DNA from: Ananas comosus
Lineage: Eukaryota; Streptophyta; Magnoliopsida; Poales; Bromeliaceae
DNA length: 64,000 nt
NCBI RefSeq assembly: GCF_001540865.1
Contig: NC_033623.1
Coordinates: 15,664,955-15,728,954, forward strand
Direction of reading: 5' to 3'
Shown in pieces: positions 13,301-25,380 of the stretch (within the stretch, counting starts at the first letter, position 1; every line of letters starts with the position of its first letter). Below the pieces are notes generated by a model. It saw only the letters and a program-made list of their open reading frames with translations, searched no databases and had not been told where the DNA came from. The position numbers were made by a program, and so were the translations under genes.

Positions 13301-16300
13301 CTGCATTTGCAAAAGAAGCATTCTAGTTGCTTATATGCTTTGCTTATTATTTGCGTGTCGGTTCATGAAAGGTTCAATCTCATACAACTGTTTGCTCAAA
13401 GGCCACAGAGTTCTCTTTTACGGCAGTTGATCGTTGATCTCGAGGTGAGTACTACACCTATACATTCCTTAACTTTCTATTTGATAGAATTTTTCCAGTT
13501 GCCTCTAGTTTCTATTGATTGTTGGCAGGCTCCCAGGTTTGATACTGGTGGACTCTTTAGTCAAGACCCTGCAATATCATATGTAAGATCAGAAAAGAGT
13601 CTAAATGATGACCAGCGGAGATCAATCCAGAAAGTAACTAATTTTCCCCTTCTTATACTATATGATGTTCTTTTCTTTCTTGTTTGTCTTACTAATGTGT
13701 TTTAGCTAAAAAAGTATAGTTTATGGTGTTTATCTAACACAAGTTTTTCATGCTGCCATTTTCAGATACTGACGGCAAAAGATTATGCTCTTATCCTAGG
13801 GATGCCTGGAACAGGAAAAACATTTACCATGGTGCATGCTGTAAAGGCATTGTTGATAAGAGGAGCTTCCATTTTAATTACATCATATACTAATGCTGCC
13901 ATTGATAATTTACTTATTAAATTGAAATCTCAGGTAATTCCTGTTGCTTCTTATATAAGATACTTCTCCCAGTACAAGAGTGTTAATTTTTAGATTTTTT
14001 CTTTTTATAAACTTTATTTTGGAGTAATGAGTTTTCTTGTTAGTTTAGCTAATGCTATGTTGTGAAATTACCATAAATGGCAATGAGGTAAAGCCAGCAG
14101 GTCCTCTATAATTTTGTCACTATCAAAATTAAAGCTCTTTCGTGAAGGTTGCGTAGTTATAAGATAATTAGGTTCTGTACCTTGGTTCCTTGCATGCTGC
14201 AGATGCTTATTGATCATCAAAATGGTCGATTTGTCTGAACAGTGATGGAACAGCATTTCACCTGTATTCACCTGAATTGACTCCTCTAGCTCATCTCGTA
14301 ATCCTTTGATGAATAAATGCTGCTGATGATTAAGCTGCAGTGACACCATTATGTACCATTCTACATTTTTATGCTTAACTTTGCAGACAAGTGCCTTTAT
14401 ATTTTGGTTAAACACCTTGTAATGGTACTAAGGAAACTGCATGTACCTCAAAACATATTTCCCTAAGTTGAGGTGGATTTCTCGAAATCCGGCCTTTATT
14501 AAGGCAAAACTTTGGTCATTCAGGGTATTGATTTTGTGCGTATTGGAAGGCATGGAGCCGTGCACCAAGATGTTCGTTCTCATTGCTTTTCAGGTTAGCT
14601 TTGACTTCTTTACCATTATCCTTTTTGTTCCTGCTCTTGTGATGCAAATTCAGAACTTTTCCATGATACAGCAATGGAGGCACAATCTGTAGATTACATT
14701 AAACAGCGGATGAAACACATACAAATTGTTGGGGTAACTTGCCTGGGAATTAATCATCCCTTGCTAGCTAAAAAGAAGTTTGACATCTGCATTATGGATG
14801 AGGCTGGACAAACCACATTACCAGTATGTTTTTTGTTTCTTTTTTTTTTTGGCCCTCTGTGAATTGTAATTGATGCTGCTGTCTTCTTTTTATTTGTTTA
14901 GTGTAGTATCTCATATAACTCAATAGTTTAAGTTTGGTCAAGAAGAAACAAAATTAACTCCATTTCTTCAGATGCCAAAATCTCACTAATTGTACAATTA
15001 TAATTTTCCATCTATTGGAAATAGAAAGATTCTTGCCAATCTTAGATAAAGGTCAGGCTGGTGCAGAGCATGAAAAGATCTGGCTGAACAGCCACACTGG
15101 AGTTGGAGGCTATAAAATGGAACATTAATAACTCAAAAGTGTAATTCAGTTCCGACATTGTAGGACTTTAAGTCTGTGATGTGCCATTTTGGATAGTCAA
15201 TGTTTTTTTTGTTTATGGGTGTATTACTAGTAAACCATGCTTCAAAATGGTGACACATCTTTCACCTTTGAAGCACGTAACTAGGTTTATTGTTGATTTT
15301 GACATACACAGTTTATTGCTGTTTAATTAGAAAATTATTGTACTTTGCTAATTGAGTTGATTGTTGATCTGTATGAGGAGCAGTTTTTCCATATTAAATG
15401 ATTTTTTCCTGCTATCAGGTGTCACTAGGGCCGTTAATGCTTGCATCAAAGTTTGTTCTAGTTGGTGACCATTACCAGCTTCCCCCGCTTGTTCAGGTTT
15501 GCATTGCTTTCTTTCCATTGCTTTTGTTTCTATTTCAGTAGCTCTTTCTTCCATGATGCCACTGAATGCAAATTTCTTTGCGCCTTTTAGAGCACCGAAG
15601 CTCAGGAGAGTGGAATGGGCATAAGCTTATTTTGGAGATTATCTGAAGCACATCCTCAGGCCATTTCAGCCTTGCAATGCCAGGTTCTCGGTTTTGCTTT
15701 TTTATTGGTTCATTTTTTTACTACAACTAATATTACTATGACTTAAAAACTTGCTTGCTGGTGTAAATTCAAATTGGACTAATTTTTTTTTCTTCTTGCA
15801 GTACCGGATGAGTGCTGGTATTATGGAGTTATCGAATGCACTAATTTATGGAAATAGATTGCGTTGTGGGTCTTCTGAAATTGCAGATGCCAAACTGAAA
15901 TATTCGAGCAATGAACCTGTGGCCTTATGGCTAAAGGAGGTAAATTAATCCTATAAGTACTTACATTCTGCTTTGAAACTGTACGTATACAGCTTGTACG
16001 GCATGCTTCTTTTGTGCTCAAATTCCCCCTCTATCGTAGGACTCAGCAATGTGTGCTCAAAGAATCTTAATATTTGATTGCTTCTTGAAGTGGTGAAGGC
16101 AGTGTGTTTATGAACTAAACCATGGTTCAATTGCAGTCTCTGTTTCAATAGATAATTTCCGGTACCTCTTGGCTTGGTTGATTCAGTTTTTCCCCTCAAA
16201 AACTGATTTGATCCCATCTTTTTACACCTATAGCCTCAGCTATTAAGCAAATACCTCGTGTGGCTAAATCACGACAATTTACATTATACTTATTGTTCAA

Positions 16301-19300
16301 GAATCTCAACAGTCTAGATTATGCTGCAAAAATGTTGAAACTCTTTTACTAGTTTTCTTATCTTTTTCAAATGAAAATGCCATTCACCTAGTGAAATCTT
16401 TGGGTAGACCAAGGTTTGACTGTAACTTTTGTATTTTGTAATTAAACTATATGTAATGGATGCTTGAATGGTTTCCTCTGTCAACAACTCTCAGCTTATA
16501 AAGTGCTGCAACACTTGCTGTTGTTGTGTGGCATGTAAAAAGTTTCAATATTCAACTTACGTCCACAAATTACTCTAGATGTGTGCATAGCAACTTCAAC
16601 TGAAGTGACCAAAATTCTGGTTAGGTCTCTAGACTTCTGAGTTGATTTAGTTTGTTGAAACTGCAAATCGGTTTGCATTTTGTATTGTCATTCAATCAGC
16701 ATTTCATACTGAAACAGAAACTGCTAATGTTTGATGTTATTTTATAGAATTTTAGGCAGAGCAGATGGTAAAGGTCTGGACCACCAGTGACAATGCACAT
16801 GCTCATTATACGTACGATAGCTACAGACTAGTATTACAACTTGTAGAATTTTAGTCACTCGTTGGGTGAATAATATTCTGTCTTCTGAATTACACTTTAA
16901 TGTTCAGCTGGGGCCTAGAAAGAATCTTTTCTACTTCATTGTTTCATACTTTTCTCTGCAAATATATGGTTAGTTAGACCAAGAAGTTAAATGTAAATTT
17001 TTTTACTTAAAGAGTCTTGCCCTCTTTGTCAGATCATCAAAAGGTAAGATGTTTTATTTATCATAGTTTAACCTATATTCCCTCATTAATTGCCACCTTG
17101 CTTAAATGGTATGCCTTCATCAATCCCGCTCTCATGTAACCATCACCTGGTTCTTTGTATCTGCAGATTATGGATCCTGACAGATCTGCTGTCTTTGTGG
17201 ACACAGGTTAGTAGCACTTATATTCTCATATTTGGTATTTGTCTTCTCTATGAAATGACATTGAAATTGAAACTAAATCCTTCAGACCAATTGCCTGCTC
17301 CTGAGGAAAAAGAGCGTAAAGCTGTGAGCAATCCTACTGAAGCATATATTGTATCGCAGGTATGGAACCTTCCTACCTCATAACAGTGAACAAGGAATTC
17401 CAGCCTAGTTTCTTCTTTTGTTTACTAATTTTTCAGTGCACCTACAAAATGCAACCCTGTCACCTACATGCTGGTATGCGACAAGCCATACTAACAAATG
17501 CACGCAAACATATACTGTACCACACTATATGGTTCTCTGCGTAGAGGGATTCAATCCGTCAAAAGTGAAAAATAAAAAACATGTGGCATGCATTCTAGTG
17601 CATATTATCTCATGCATGAGAATAGAGGAGAGTTCAGTCAAGACCGCACTCTCTTGTTGGTCCACCTGCAGCATGGGCTGGGTAGTATTGCAGAAATTTG
17701 TCGAAACCTAATCAACATTTTAATTAAGCATGTCCACGGCTAGGGGTGTAAACGAGCCGAACACGAGCTAGCTTGTTAAAGTATCGAGCCGAAAAATTCA
17801 GCTCGTGTTCGGCTCGTTTATTCACGAACTGGCCAACGAACAATAAGTTAAAAAAGATTAGATTAAATATATATAAAAAATAAATTTATAAAATCTTATC
17901 CATTAGACTTTGATCTAATAGTTGAAACTTTACATATAAATGAGTCTTTTTATAATTAAGCTCGCATTTATATTTTTATTTTGCTAAAATTTAAATAATA
18001 AAAATATATATTATATATAATTATTTATTTATATATAAAAATATAAATTAAATAAATTATATAAATATAAAATATATGTATTCGAGCTGTTATCGAGACG
18101 AACACGAGCGAGCTGACCCCAGCTCGTGTTCGGCTTGTTTATTAAACGAGCTGAAAAATCCAGCTCGTGTTCGGCTCGTTTACTAAACGAGCGAGCCGAT
18201 CTCGAGCTCATTTCGAGCCGAACACGAGTTGGCTCGTGAACAGCGAGCTGGATTGCCACCCCTATCCACGGCATGCATACGACGTGGTGTTTATATTAGT
18301 ATTAACATATGTGTTTTCTTATACAAATGCTATATCCTGCATCCATGTGACTTGTTTTCTCTCTTAACCATTTGGAAGTAGTTTTTCTGGTTGAAATTGT
18401 TCTCTTACATCTTTAGGTCACCGTTGAATTACTGAAGAGAGGCATTACTGGAGATGAAATTGGTATAATCACCCCGTACAACTCACAGGCCAACATCATA
18501 AGGCAACTGATTGATACTTCTGTTGAAGTTCATACGATTGACAAATACCAGGTTGCCATTTTACATCTCTTTTTTTGACCTTTAAGTTGATACATGATTG
18601 TTGGCTGTAGCAGGCATTATTTTGTGCTCCAAAATGGATTTTGGTTGGTTCTTATCTCATTATCTTTTTTATTAAAAGAACCTTGTATATGGGCAGGGAA
18701 GGGATAAAGATTGTGTCATAGTATCATTTGTACGATCTAGTAAGAATGTGAAAGCTTGCACATCATCCTTGCTTGGAGATTGGCACAGGATCAATGTTGT
18801 CCTTACACGCGCAAAAGTAAGTGCAGAATTATGTTTATCAGGCCTATGTTATCATTAATCAGTGCTGTTGTCAAAGGCACTAGATAGTACTTCCATAACG
18901 AGAGCTAAATAGATTATCTCTGGGTGTTTGTGCACTTAGGCCATGTTTGGATGTTGGAATAAGTTATCCAAGGATAAGTTATTTGGTATGATACTTTTCT
19001 AGTATGATTGTAACTAAGGAGTTTAATTTTTATTTCTTCAAAGGTCTTATTATTCATGATTTAGTAAAATAACATAATTCACCTACAACTTGATTTATAT
19101 TATCCTGAAAAAAGTGACTTGAAGGAAGAATATGATATTCATTTTAAACATTTGATCACACTCCTTATCTACCAAATGTATAAAATTTTGAGTAAATCAG
19201 GTGAATATGCCAAATAAGATATGCATCCGAACAGGGCCTTACAATGCCTACTGATAAACTTATATGTTATTTGGATGTGTTTCAGCTGCTATTTCTGTTT

Positions 19301-19496
19301 TAACACATTTGTATCTCTGGTTGTCGTGCAGAAGAAGCTTATTATGGTTGGTTCTAGCAAAACTTTATCAGGAATTCCATTGCTGAGGCTTCTACTTGAG
19401 AAGGTAAATGAGCAAGATGGCATTGTACCTGTAACCAACAAAGATGTTCATTTCCTAAAAGAGCTAGGAAAGTGCTCTCAGATGAATGTACAGTGA
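3858..19496 (+). CDS. DNA2: DNA2/JHS1 replication nuclease-helicase
   Basis: 34 exons, all in frame, code 1339 aa: 3858-4199, 4326-4496, 4703-4918, 5045-5107, 5209-5406, 5495-5548, 5632-5693, 6912-7044, 7206-7316, 7409-7505, 7736-7818, 8347-8412, 9108-9263, 10393-10448, 10551-10611, 10684-10794, 10881-10937, 11983-12117, 12190-12429, 12882-12956, 13133-13254, 13372-13444, 13529-13633, 13766-13933, 14524-14593, 14672-14823, 15419-15496, 15591-15683, 15802-15939, 17167-17206, 17286-17359, 18417-18551, 18697-18816, 19332-19496. The N-terminus is Ser-rich with a PIP-box-like KFGIQHFF (31-38). The RecB-type nuclease has [12 protein letters not shown] and EHTAQV. Fe-S cysteines are FSCPRR plus [10 protein letters not shown]. 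Superfamily 1 helicase motifs are GMPGTGKT (Walker A), MDEAG (Walker B), [13 protein letters not shown] and the C-terminal VVLTRAK. Arabidopsis JHS1 is of similar length. The enzyme trims Okazaki flaps and resects DNA ends in the nucleus. Introns carry several transposons but no exon is broken. Confidence 0.96.
4284..4318. repeat. (GT)n microsatellite
   Basis: T-run followed by a GT dinucleotide tract in DNA2 intron 1, directly before the acceptor of exon 2, where it forms part of the pyrimidine/GT-rich 3' splice region. Confidence 0.95.
4490..4715 (+). repeat. Tandem duplication spanning DNA2 intron 2
   Basis: Two diverged copies of a ~115-bp unit begin at 4490 and 4606. Each starts with GAAGGGGGTTAGTT and shares an AATAAATGC...ATCTTT...TTTTAACCAT core and CTGTTGAA near its end. 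The first copy carries the donor used by exon 2, and the second ends in the acceptor used by exon 3. Confidence 0.8.
6059..6647. mobile_element. Candidate TIR element (MITE) in DNA2 intron 7
   Basis: The left end reads AAAGTACACTATACTACACTG and, further in, TTCATTTCCTACACTGTA. The right end read in reverse gives CTAAAGTGTAATTACACC and, further in, TTCATCTCCTACACTGTA. The ends therefore form an imperfect inverted repeat of about 60 bp. It contains no coding sequence and a (TA)n tract. The target duplication is not resolved. It lies within the 1.2-kb intron 5694-6911. Confidence 0.55.
17741..18264. mobile_element. hAT-type non-autonomous element in DNA2 intron 31
   Basis: 524-bp element starting TAGGGGTGTAAACG; the right end in reverse reads TAGGGGTGGCAATC. 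It is flanked by a perfect 8-bp direct repeat TCCACGGC (17733-17740 and 18265-18272). An 8-bp target duplication and TAGGGGTG ends fit the hAT superfamily. Subterminal arms repeat GAGCCGAACACGAGC in both orientations around an AT-rich core. No transposase is encoded. Confidence 0.85.
18939..19238. mobile_element. Tourist-like MITE (PIF/Harbinger) in DNA2 intron 33
   Basis: 300-bp element with ends GGCCATGTTTGGATG and, in reverse, GGCCCTGTTCGGATG, flanked by TTA on both sides (18936-18938 and 19239-19241). A TTA target duplication and GGCC-type ends are typical of Tourist MITEs. A diverged relative lies near 51840-52083. Confidence 0.82.
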
Positions 19497-20367
19497 TCCC
19501 TTATATCCACAAGTTCATTTTGGAGATTCCGGCTAGAACTTGTGAGTTAAAAGGTATCATTCATTCAATTGCGCTTATCGTCAAAATCTGTATGTTAGTG
19601 TTGTCAGAGTTTTTCCCCTAAAAAAAATCTGCTCTAGGTGACATTCTCTTTCCCTAATCTTTCTCATGCCCATTGCAGAAGCTCCAAGTTCTTTCCTTTT
19701 CAGTAGCCTTGAACTTCAGTGCTCTGGTCAAACTAATGCGAGGTTTTACATAGGGAACTAAATGAGAAATGGAATATGGATGGAGGACAGGACAAGAGGC
19801 AGAGTTTGGGGCCAGGATGAGGCCCAGGTTTAGGCACAGCCATGGATCTGACAGAGGAATTCTTAGGCCTGACCCATTCCCAGCCTTGACTGTTTGGGCC
19901 GGAATTGCCCAGGCTTGTGCTCGCCACGCTGAAAGAGAGTGATGTTAATGAGCAATATCTCGGAACTTTGATTAGTATTAACGGATCAACAGTGCCATGC
20001 GATGGTAATATCCTTGTAGTTTTGAAGCTCTGTGATACTTTTTTACTGTATAGATAAACATCTAACCATCTTTTCCTCATTTATTTTCCCCTCTCTTAAC
20101 CTTATTAGTTCTTGCTATTCCTTAATGAATGAAGTTAATGAATATCAGTTCTTGCTATTCCTTAATGAATGAAGTCAATGATTCTTATATTTTGGAAAGT
20201 TGTTTGTATTTTCCATATTTTTGAATTTTTTGATAACAAAGGATGTGATATTGCAACTAACAATACCTTTGTCCCTATTTAGAACGTTCTTATTTCTTCA
20301 CTCGGCCATAAGCTAGGAGCAAATTTGCTTATTTGGTTTTCCTTCACTAGATGAGTATGATAATATG
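19497..20367. other. DNA2 3' flank, no gene seen
   Basis: This stretch holds the probable DNA2 3' UTR and AT-rich spacer. A short tandem repeat (20107-20181) is the only structured feature seen. Confidence 0.6.
20107..20181. repeat. Two-copy tandem repeat, period 40 bp
   Basis: A 35-bp unit beginning AGTTCTTGCTATTCCTTAAT occurs at 20107-20141 and 20147-20181 with one mismatch. Confidence 0.9.
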
Positions 20368-20476
20368 CCTAGCTAACTATTTCTAGTGTAAGTGGGAAAA
20401 GGCTTGATGGTTAGTACTTAAACTAAGTTCAAAATGAACGAAGCAGGTAGTATGTTATCTTTCTTTTGGAAAAAAA
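20368..20476 (+). mobile_element. Internally shortened SINE copy
   Basis: Begins CCTAGC, contains an A-box-like TAAGTGGGAAAAGGCTTGAT resembling the start of the SINE at 38717, and ends ATGAACGAAGCAGGTAGTAT...TTTCTTTTGGAAAAAA like the tail of that SINE. The region around the B box is missing. A GATAATATG repeat flanks it (20359-20367 and 20477-20485), as expected for a target-site duplication. Confidence 0.65.
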
Positions 20477-20485
20477 GATAATATG

Positions 20486-22044
20486 TTCATGTCTTTTAAT
20501 TATTGATATTATATCTCCTTGTGCATTTTAACTTTGGGTGTTTCTTCTATAGAATTGTATAACAATGCTTACCTTCAAAAAGATTAACCTATGTTAGAGT
20601 TGATTTTGCCTACATATGCTACTTTTCTTTTTACAATAATGATGTTAAATTATTATATTCAAATGGGAGCAATTGCCTCCTTGTATCTTGAGGCCTTTAG
20701 ACAGTTTGAAACTTGTGCAAAATTGAGATGTGGATGGGCAACTGATACTGCATAATTTTCGTCGAGCTCAGTAAAAGGGTTCTAGCAAAGGCTTGCAATC
20801 AGTTGATTCAATCCTTTCAGCCCATAGTTTTCTGCTTAACTAAATCCAAATGAAGATGTGTGGAGGTTTTCTCTGTAACGTCACTTTATTTTGAATTTTG
20901 CATCCGAGTTGGTGGTAGCATTCTTTAAGCTGAGTTTCCTGGCCAGTCTGAGTCTGGGCGTCAAGCTTTTTTTCCCTCTTAGACCAATGAAGGTGCGTAT
21001 GAAGGTTTGCCACCGCAACTTTGATGTAATCTCTTTATCTTTCAGAGGAAATCTTGGACCTTTCTCCTGCAATTGATTGTCCCACAGGCAATGGACTTTT
21101 TGTCCTCTCGAACCAACAAATATGTGAGGACATCTATGTGTGTCCTCACCCACTTCTGTAAATAGGAAGTGCTACGACGCTCTTTACCTCCTTCTTAAAG
21201 CATTTATGAGAGCTGCGTTTCTTTTTCGTTCGTGATGATAAATTTGCACGCCTTTTTTACAGACAAGGACACCTGAAATAACTGGGACATGAAATGCGTA
21301 GTACGGCTACTAGAGTGCCATTCAGCAAGTAATTATAGTTCAAACAGGACAATTGCATGAGTACTACTTGGGAAAAACAGATAGTTAAAGAAGAAAACAT
21401 CTATTGCAATATGTTTTCCACTATCTTTTGATTAGAAATTAGTGAATTATCTCTTGGTTCTATCTTATGACATTCTACGTAATACTATGGGTTTCTTGCA
21501 CTCTCCTCTGCAGCTGATCCACCAACTTTCTATCTCAAGCAGGTCCATTGCATATTGCATACAACAAGACTTCTTTTGGGAAATTTCGCTTTACACCTTT
21601 TTTTCTTTTTTTGTTTTGTTTTGTTCTGTTTTTGTTTCTGGGGCGGTGGAGATTTCACTTTCAAAAGAGAGCAACTAGTCGCTCGGAAGATCGGGCAACC
21701 GCCAAAAAGTTGTGGCTGCAGAAGGCTGAAACACCTCAGGAGCGCATTGCATTTATAAAGCCATGGGCTCGCCCGAACCCCGGAATACGGATATATATGG
21801 GTATAAGGGAGCTTTCAGCTTCCGGCTTTGTTGTTTGGCACGATGAGCCCATGGGGAGCACTTTCCATTTCGAAGCCATGGGCTCCCCCTGTATTTTGTG
21901 GGTGTGCCGCAGTCACCATCCTTCATGCTGAAGCATCTAATCCCATCAAAGACTCTCCTTAAGCCCGAAAATTAGAAAAAAAAAAAAAACATTAAAAATT
22001 CTTTCACCTTTTGAGGAGATAAAAAAAAAAAAAAGGTGGTGTGC
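20486..22044. other. Spacer without a recognised gene
   Basis: Short open frames occur (for example around 21548-21931 and 20881-21153) but show no family motif, splice context or conserved composition. Poly-A runs lie at 21975 and 22022. Nothing else is supported. Confidence 0.6.
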
Positions 22045-22365
22045 TAAATTGCACTTCTTTTGGTCTCCAAACTATAAGAAGAGTGATATTTTGATCCTCA
22101 AATTTGAATTTGTTATAATCTCTATTTCGAATTTTATAAATTGTTATAATCAAATTATATGCCTAGTGATGTAAAAAGGATATAACATCTTAATTATTGT
22201 TGTATTGTTAATTATAATATTGTTTTATTATTTATACATTAGCTAACTTATGTTGTATGACTTAACTGGAATAATTCAAAAAATTTGAATAAGAAGTTAT
22301 ATTGAATAAAATTTTGAGAATTAAAGTGAGTGGTGTTATAGTTTGAGAACTAAAAGTGCAATTTA
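22045..22365. mobile_element. Candidate TIR element (MITE)
   Basis: Starts TAAATTGCAC and ends GTGCAATTTA, a perfect 10-bp inverted end. An imperfect inverted repeat of about 55 bp continues inward (CTCCAAACTATAAGAAGAGTG against CTCAAACTATAACACCACTC). No coding sequence; target duplication not resolved. Confidence 0.6.
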
Positions 22366-22749
22366 AACAAAAACAAAAGAAGAAAAAGATATATACCACT
22401 CATACATTCAAAATTGAGTATATATTTTACACCACATCTATCTAATGATAAAGTACTTTTACTAATAATTTGATGTGACAAATGATTTAGTTTCACCCAT
22501 TAAATAAATAGGACATAAGATATACAGTTATTTTAAGGTCTATGAATAACATTACTAAGAAAAAAAAGAAAAAAAAAGCTATTTTGGGGTACTAGCGCAA
22601 TGAAAATTTTTAAATTTAATTAGAGCTGACCAATTAACCAATTGAGATCTGTCTAGCAAAAAATATATTATATAATTTTTTAAAATTTTCTTTTAAATTA
22701 TGTATGGTCTTATTTTATTTAAATAAACCTTTGCTATCCAACGATTTTT

Positions 22750-23119
22750 TTGGGGGAAAAAAAAAATTGGAGCGTGCTTTCGACGCGATCATCATGCATT
22801 TATTGCACACCCCCCGGTCTAATAACTGCTGAAAACCATATGCTTGGACTCGTGACTCGTGAGCTACACAGCGATCTCCCCGTGAGGTCCATCCGTGTGG
22901 CGCGAGCATGGTGGGTCCCAATTCCTTACGAACAAGGGGATAAAGGCAGCGAGAGAAAGAGAGAGCCTAAGAGATTCTGCAATTTATATATTTCCATCGA
23001 ACTCAAGTATATGGGGTGCCAACACTTTCGGAGCCCATGAAATTATTTATTTTTTTAAATCTTTCCTAAGGGGCAATTTGATTTTTCGGAAAAGCATTAA
23101 AAAAAACCTTTTTTTAAAA

Positions 23120-23163
<44 letters not shown>

Positions 23164-23168
23164 TAATT
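22750..23168. other. Spacer ending in a (TA)n tract
   Basis: Small open frames without recognisable content. A (TA)n tract at about 23124-23158 directly precedes the TIR element at 23169. Confidence 0.5.
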
Positions 23169-23389
23169 GAGCTCTTATGCTTTTAAAAGTACCAAATCAT
23201 TGGTGCTTGTAAGTTTTTTGGCCCTTACATTAAGAAATATACGATTAGGATGATATAGGTCTCCTAGGGTTGAGTGGGTGGTTGGTTGAATAGTATAATC
23301 TAACGGGTGAAAATGATCAAAGACATAAATCTAACGGTAAAAAACTCACAAGCACCAAGTGCTTGGTGCTTTTACAAGCATCATAGCCG

Positions 23390-23394
<5 letters not shown>
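23169..23394 (-). mobile_element. TIR element, family A copy 1
   Basis: Left end GAGCTCTTATGCTTTTAAAAG; right end in reverse GAGTCCGGCTATGATGCTTG. Both then run into CACCAA..TTGGTGCTTGT(A/G)AGTTTTTT, an imperfect TIR of about 55 bp. It is flanked by (TA)n on the left and (CT)n(TA)n on the right. It is homologous to elements at 26216, 26455 and 38316. It is written on the minus strand so that GAGTCCGG is its start. Confidence 0.75.

Positions 23395-23470
<76 letters not shown>
23395..23470. repeat. Compound (CT)n(TA)n microsatellite
   Basis: CT dinucleotides from 23395 to about 23443, then TA dinucleotides to 23470. It separates two foldback elements. Confidence 0.95.
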
Positions 23471-23474
<4 letters not shown>

Positions 23475-24015
23475 ATTAGGCTACTATACTATCTATATTA
23501 CCGAGCTCCGGTACTATAGTGTTTGTTTTCGATCTTAGGGCGTTCAAATCAACGAACCACACCGTTAAATATCATCTAGGGTATATAAATTTCTTAGGAA
23601 TAAAATTTTAATTTTTTTCGATATCGTTTACTTAGTAAATAAATTATATCAAAATGGACGGTGAAAATTGAATAATTTTTAAAATTTGAGCATAAAACTT
23701 TTAAATTCAAAATCAAGAATATTAACCTTAATCTATATAGTTTAAAGTATTTTCTATCAAAATTTGAAGAAATTTAGATTCTTCTACACCGTTAAACTCC
23801 AAACTCGCCATAATAGCCATTAAAAATTGACAATTTTGAAATAGTTTGATCATAAAATAAACTATGTCGAAAAAATATAAAATTTTATTTCTAGAAACTT
23901 TAAATACCCTAGATAAGTTTTAACGGTGTGGATCGTTGATTTGAACGCCCTAAGATCGAAAACCAACACTATAGTACTGAAGTTCAGTACTATGGATAGT
24001 ATAGTAGCCTAGCTC
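23471..24015. mobile_element. Long-TIR foldback element, family C copy 1
   Basis: About 545 bp. Left end GAGAATTAGGCTACTATAC; right end in reverse GAGCTAGGCTACTATACTATC. The two arms pair for about 140 bp, including TTTTCGATCTTAGGGCGTTC and AATCAACGA. It sits between (TA)n and (CT)n(TA)n tracts and has no coding potential. Its RNA would fold into a long hairpin. Confidence 0.8.
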
Positions 24016-25049
24016 TCTCTCTATATATATATATATATATATTATAGTTTTCTAACTATTTGTTCTTTAAAAAAATATTAACTCGTTCGAAAAATCTTTT
24101 TTTCAATATTTTATAAAAAACTAATACTTTTATTTTTTAAACAATTTGGAAAAATAGAAATTCTAGTTTTTCTTAAAATTTACAAAAAATCATTGAAGTT
24201 AATATTTCTTAGAACCAAAGGGGAGAAAATTTGAAAAAACAATTTCTCAAAAAAATTTTCTTCCAAACACTTTTCCTCGTACTTCTTCCAAAAGTCAAAC
24301 CGCCCATTAGATTTCATAATCCAGAATATTAATTATGATAAAAAAAAAATGGTTTGCTCTTATTTGAGATCTAGCTGGTGATCCAATCTCCACACTCGAT
24401 GTCTTTGTCATGTAAGCTAAAATTCTTTGATCCAGCTTGTAATGCATTGCTCCATGTTCGATCCTTGTCTTTGTCAGGAAGGTAAAGTTTTCTTAGTGCC
24501 CATAAAATTATCTAAGCTTATTCAGCTTCTTGAGGCAGCAACTAGTATAATTTTAAGGTTAAATTGCAGAAAATGTTTCCGTCAATATTCGTATGTTTAT
24601 CTTTTAATAATTCATTTAATAAAAATTTACTAGTTCATAACAGTCTCCTGATGCAAGTAAATTGATAAATTAGTGACAAACTTATCAATTAGAATAAAAA
24701 ACATATAATTATTTTGAAATATTGCGTATCTTGAACCAAACGATCCCTTACGGTAATAGCACATTAGAATCGACAATCGATTTCATCAAATATATTCTAC
24801 ACTATTTAAATTTTTTATCAATTAAATTTTATAATTTTATAATATTATTTAACTAGTGATTAAGTAGGGTTCAATTTACTTATATTACCCATTAAAAATT
24901 ACTTATTTTTGAACCACTTAAAAGACAAAACAAATATTACCGAAAAATTACAAAATATTTATTTTAAAAAATTTAAATATTATAAATTATATTTAATATA
25001 TTGTTGACCATCATCGACATAGAAACTTTGAACTTTATAAAAGAAAAGA
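24016..25049. other. AT-rich spacer
   Basis: No gene, RNA gene or clear repeat structure seen beyond the (TA)n tract at its start. Confidence 0.55.
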
Positions 25050-25380
25050 GTAAACTTCAAATATAACTTCTCTGATTTTACACTTTTTCATTTTAGTATC
25101 ATATGGTTTAAAGTATATCAATTTAGTATTTTGTGATTTTTTTTTTTTTCATTAGCTTCTTTATTAACATTTCGTTAAATTATATACAAAAAACTTCAGA
25201 TATCCCATCTGGATTTATCAAATATTCACTTTAGTACTTTTTAATTTTAACTTTATCATTAATTTAATAAAAATAATAATAATAAAAAAAATAATCGGAT
25301 ATTAAATTTATATATTTTAAACCATAAAATATTAAAATTAAAAAATATGAAACCACGGAAATGTTATTTCAAGTTTTTTC
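25050..25380. mobile_element. TIR element, family D copy 1
   Basis: The left end reads TAAACTTCAAATATAAC then TTTTAGTATCATATGGTTTA. The right end in reverse reads AACTTGAAATAACATTTC then TTTTAATATTTTATGGTTTA. A related copy lies at 36440-36780. No coding sequence. Confidence 0.6.

Noticed and set aside
20881..21153. 90-codon minus-strand frame
   Set aside because: No motif, no supporting exons, isolated in spacer.
21548..21931. 127-codon plus frame in the DNA2-APRR2 spacer
   Set aside because: The start is a long Phe/Leu run from T-rich DNA and the rest matches no family I know; no splice context.
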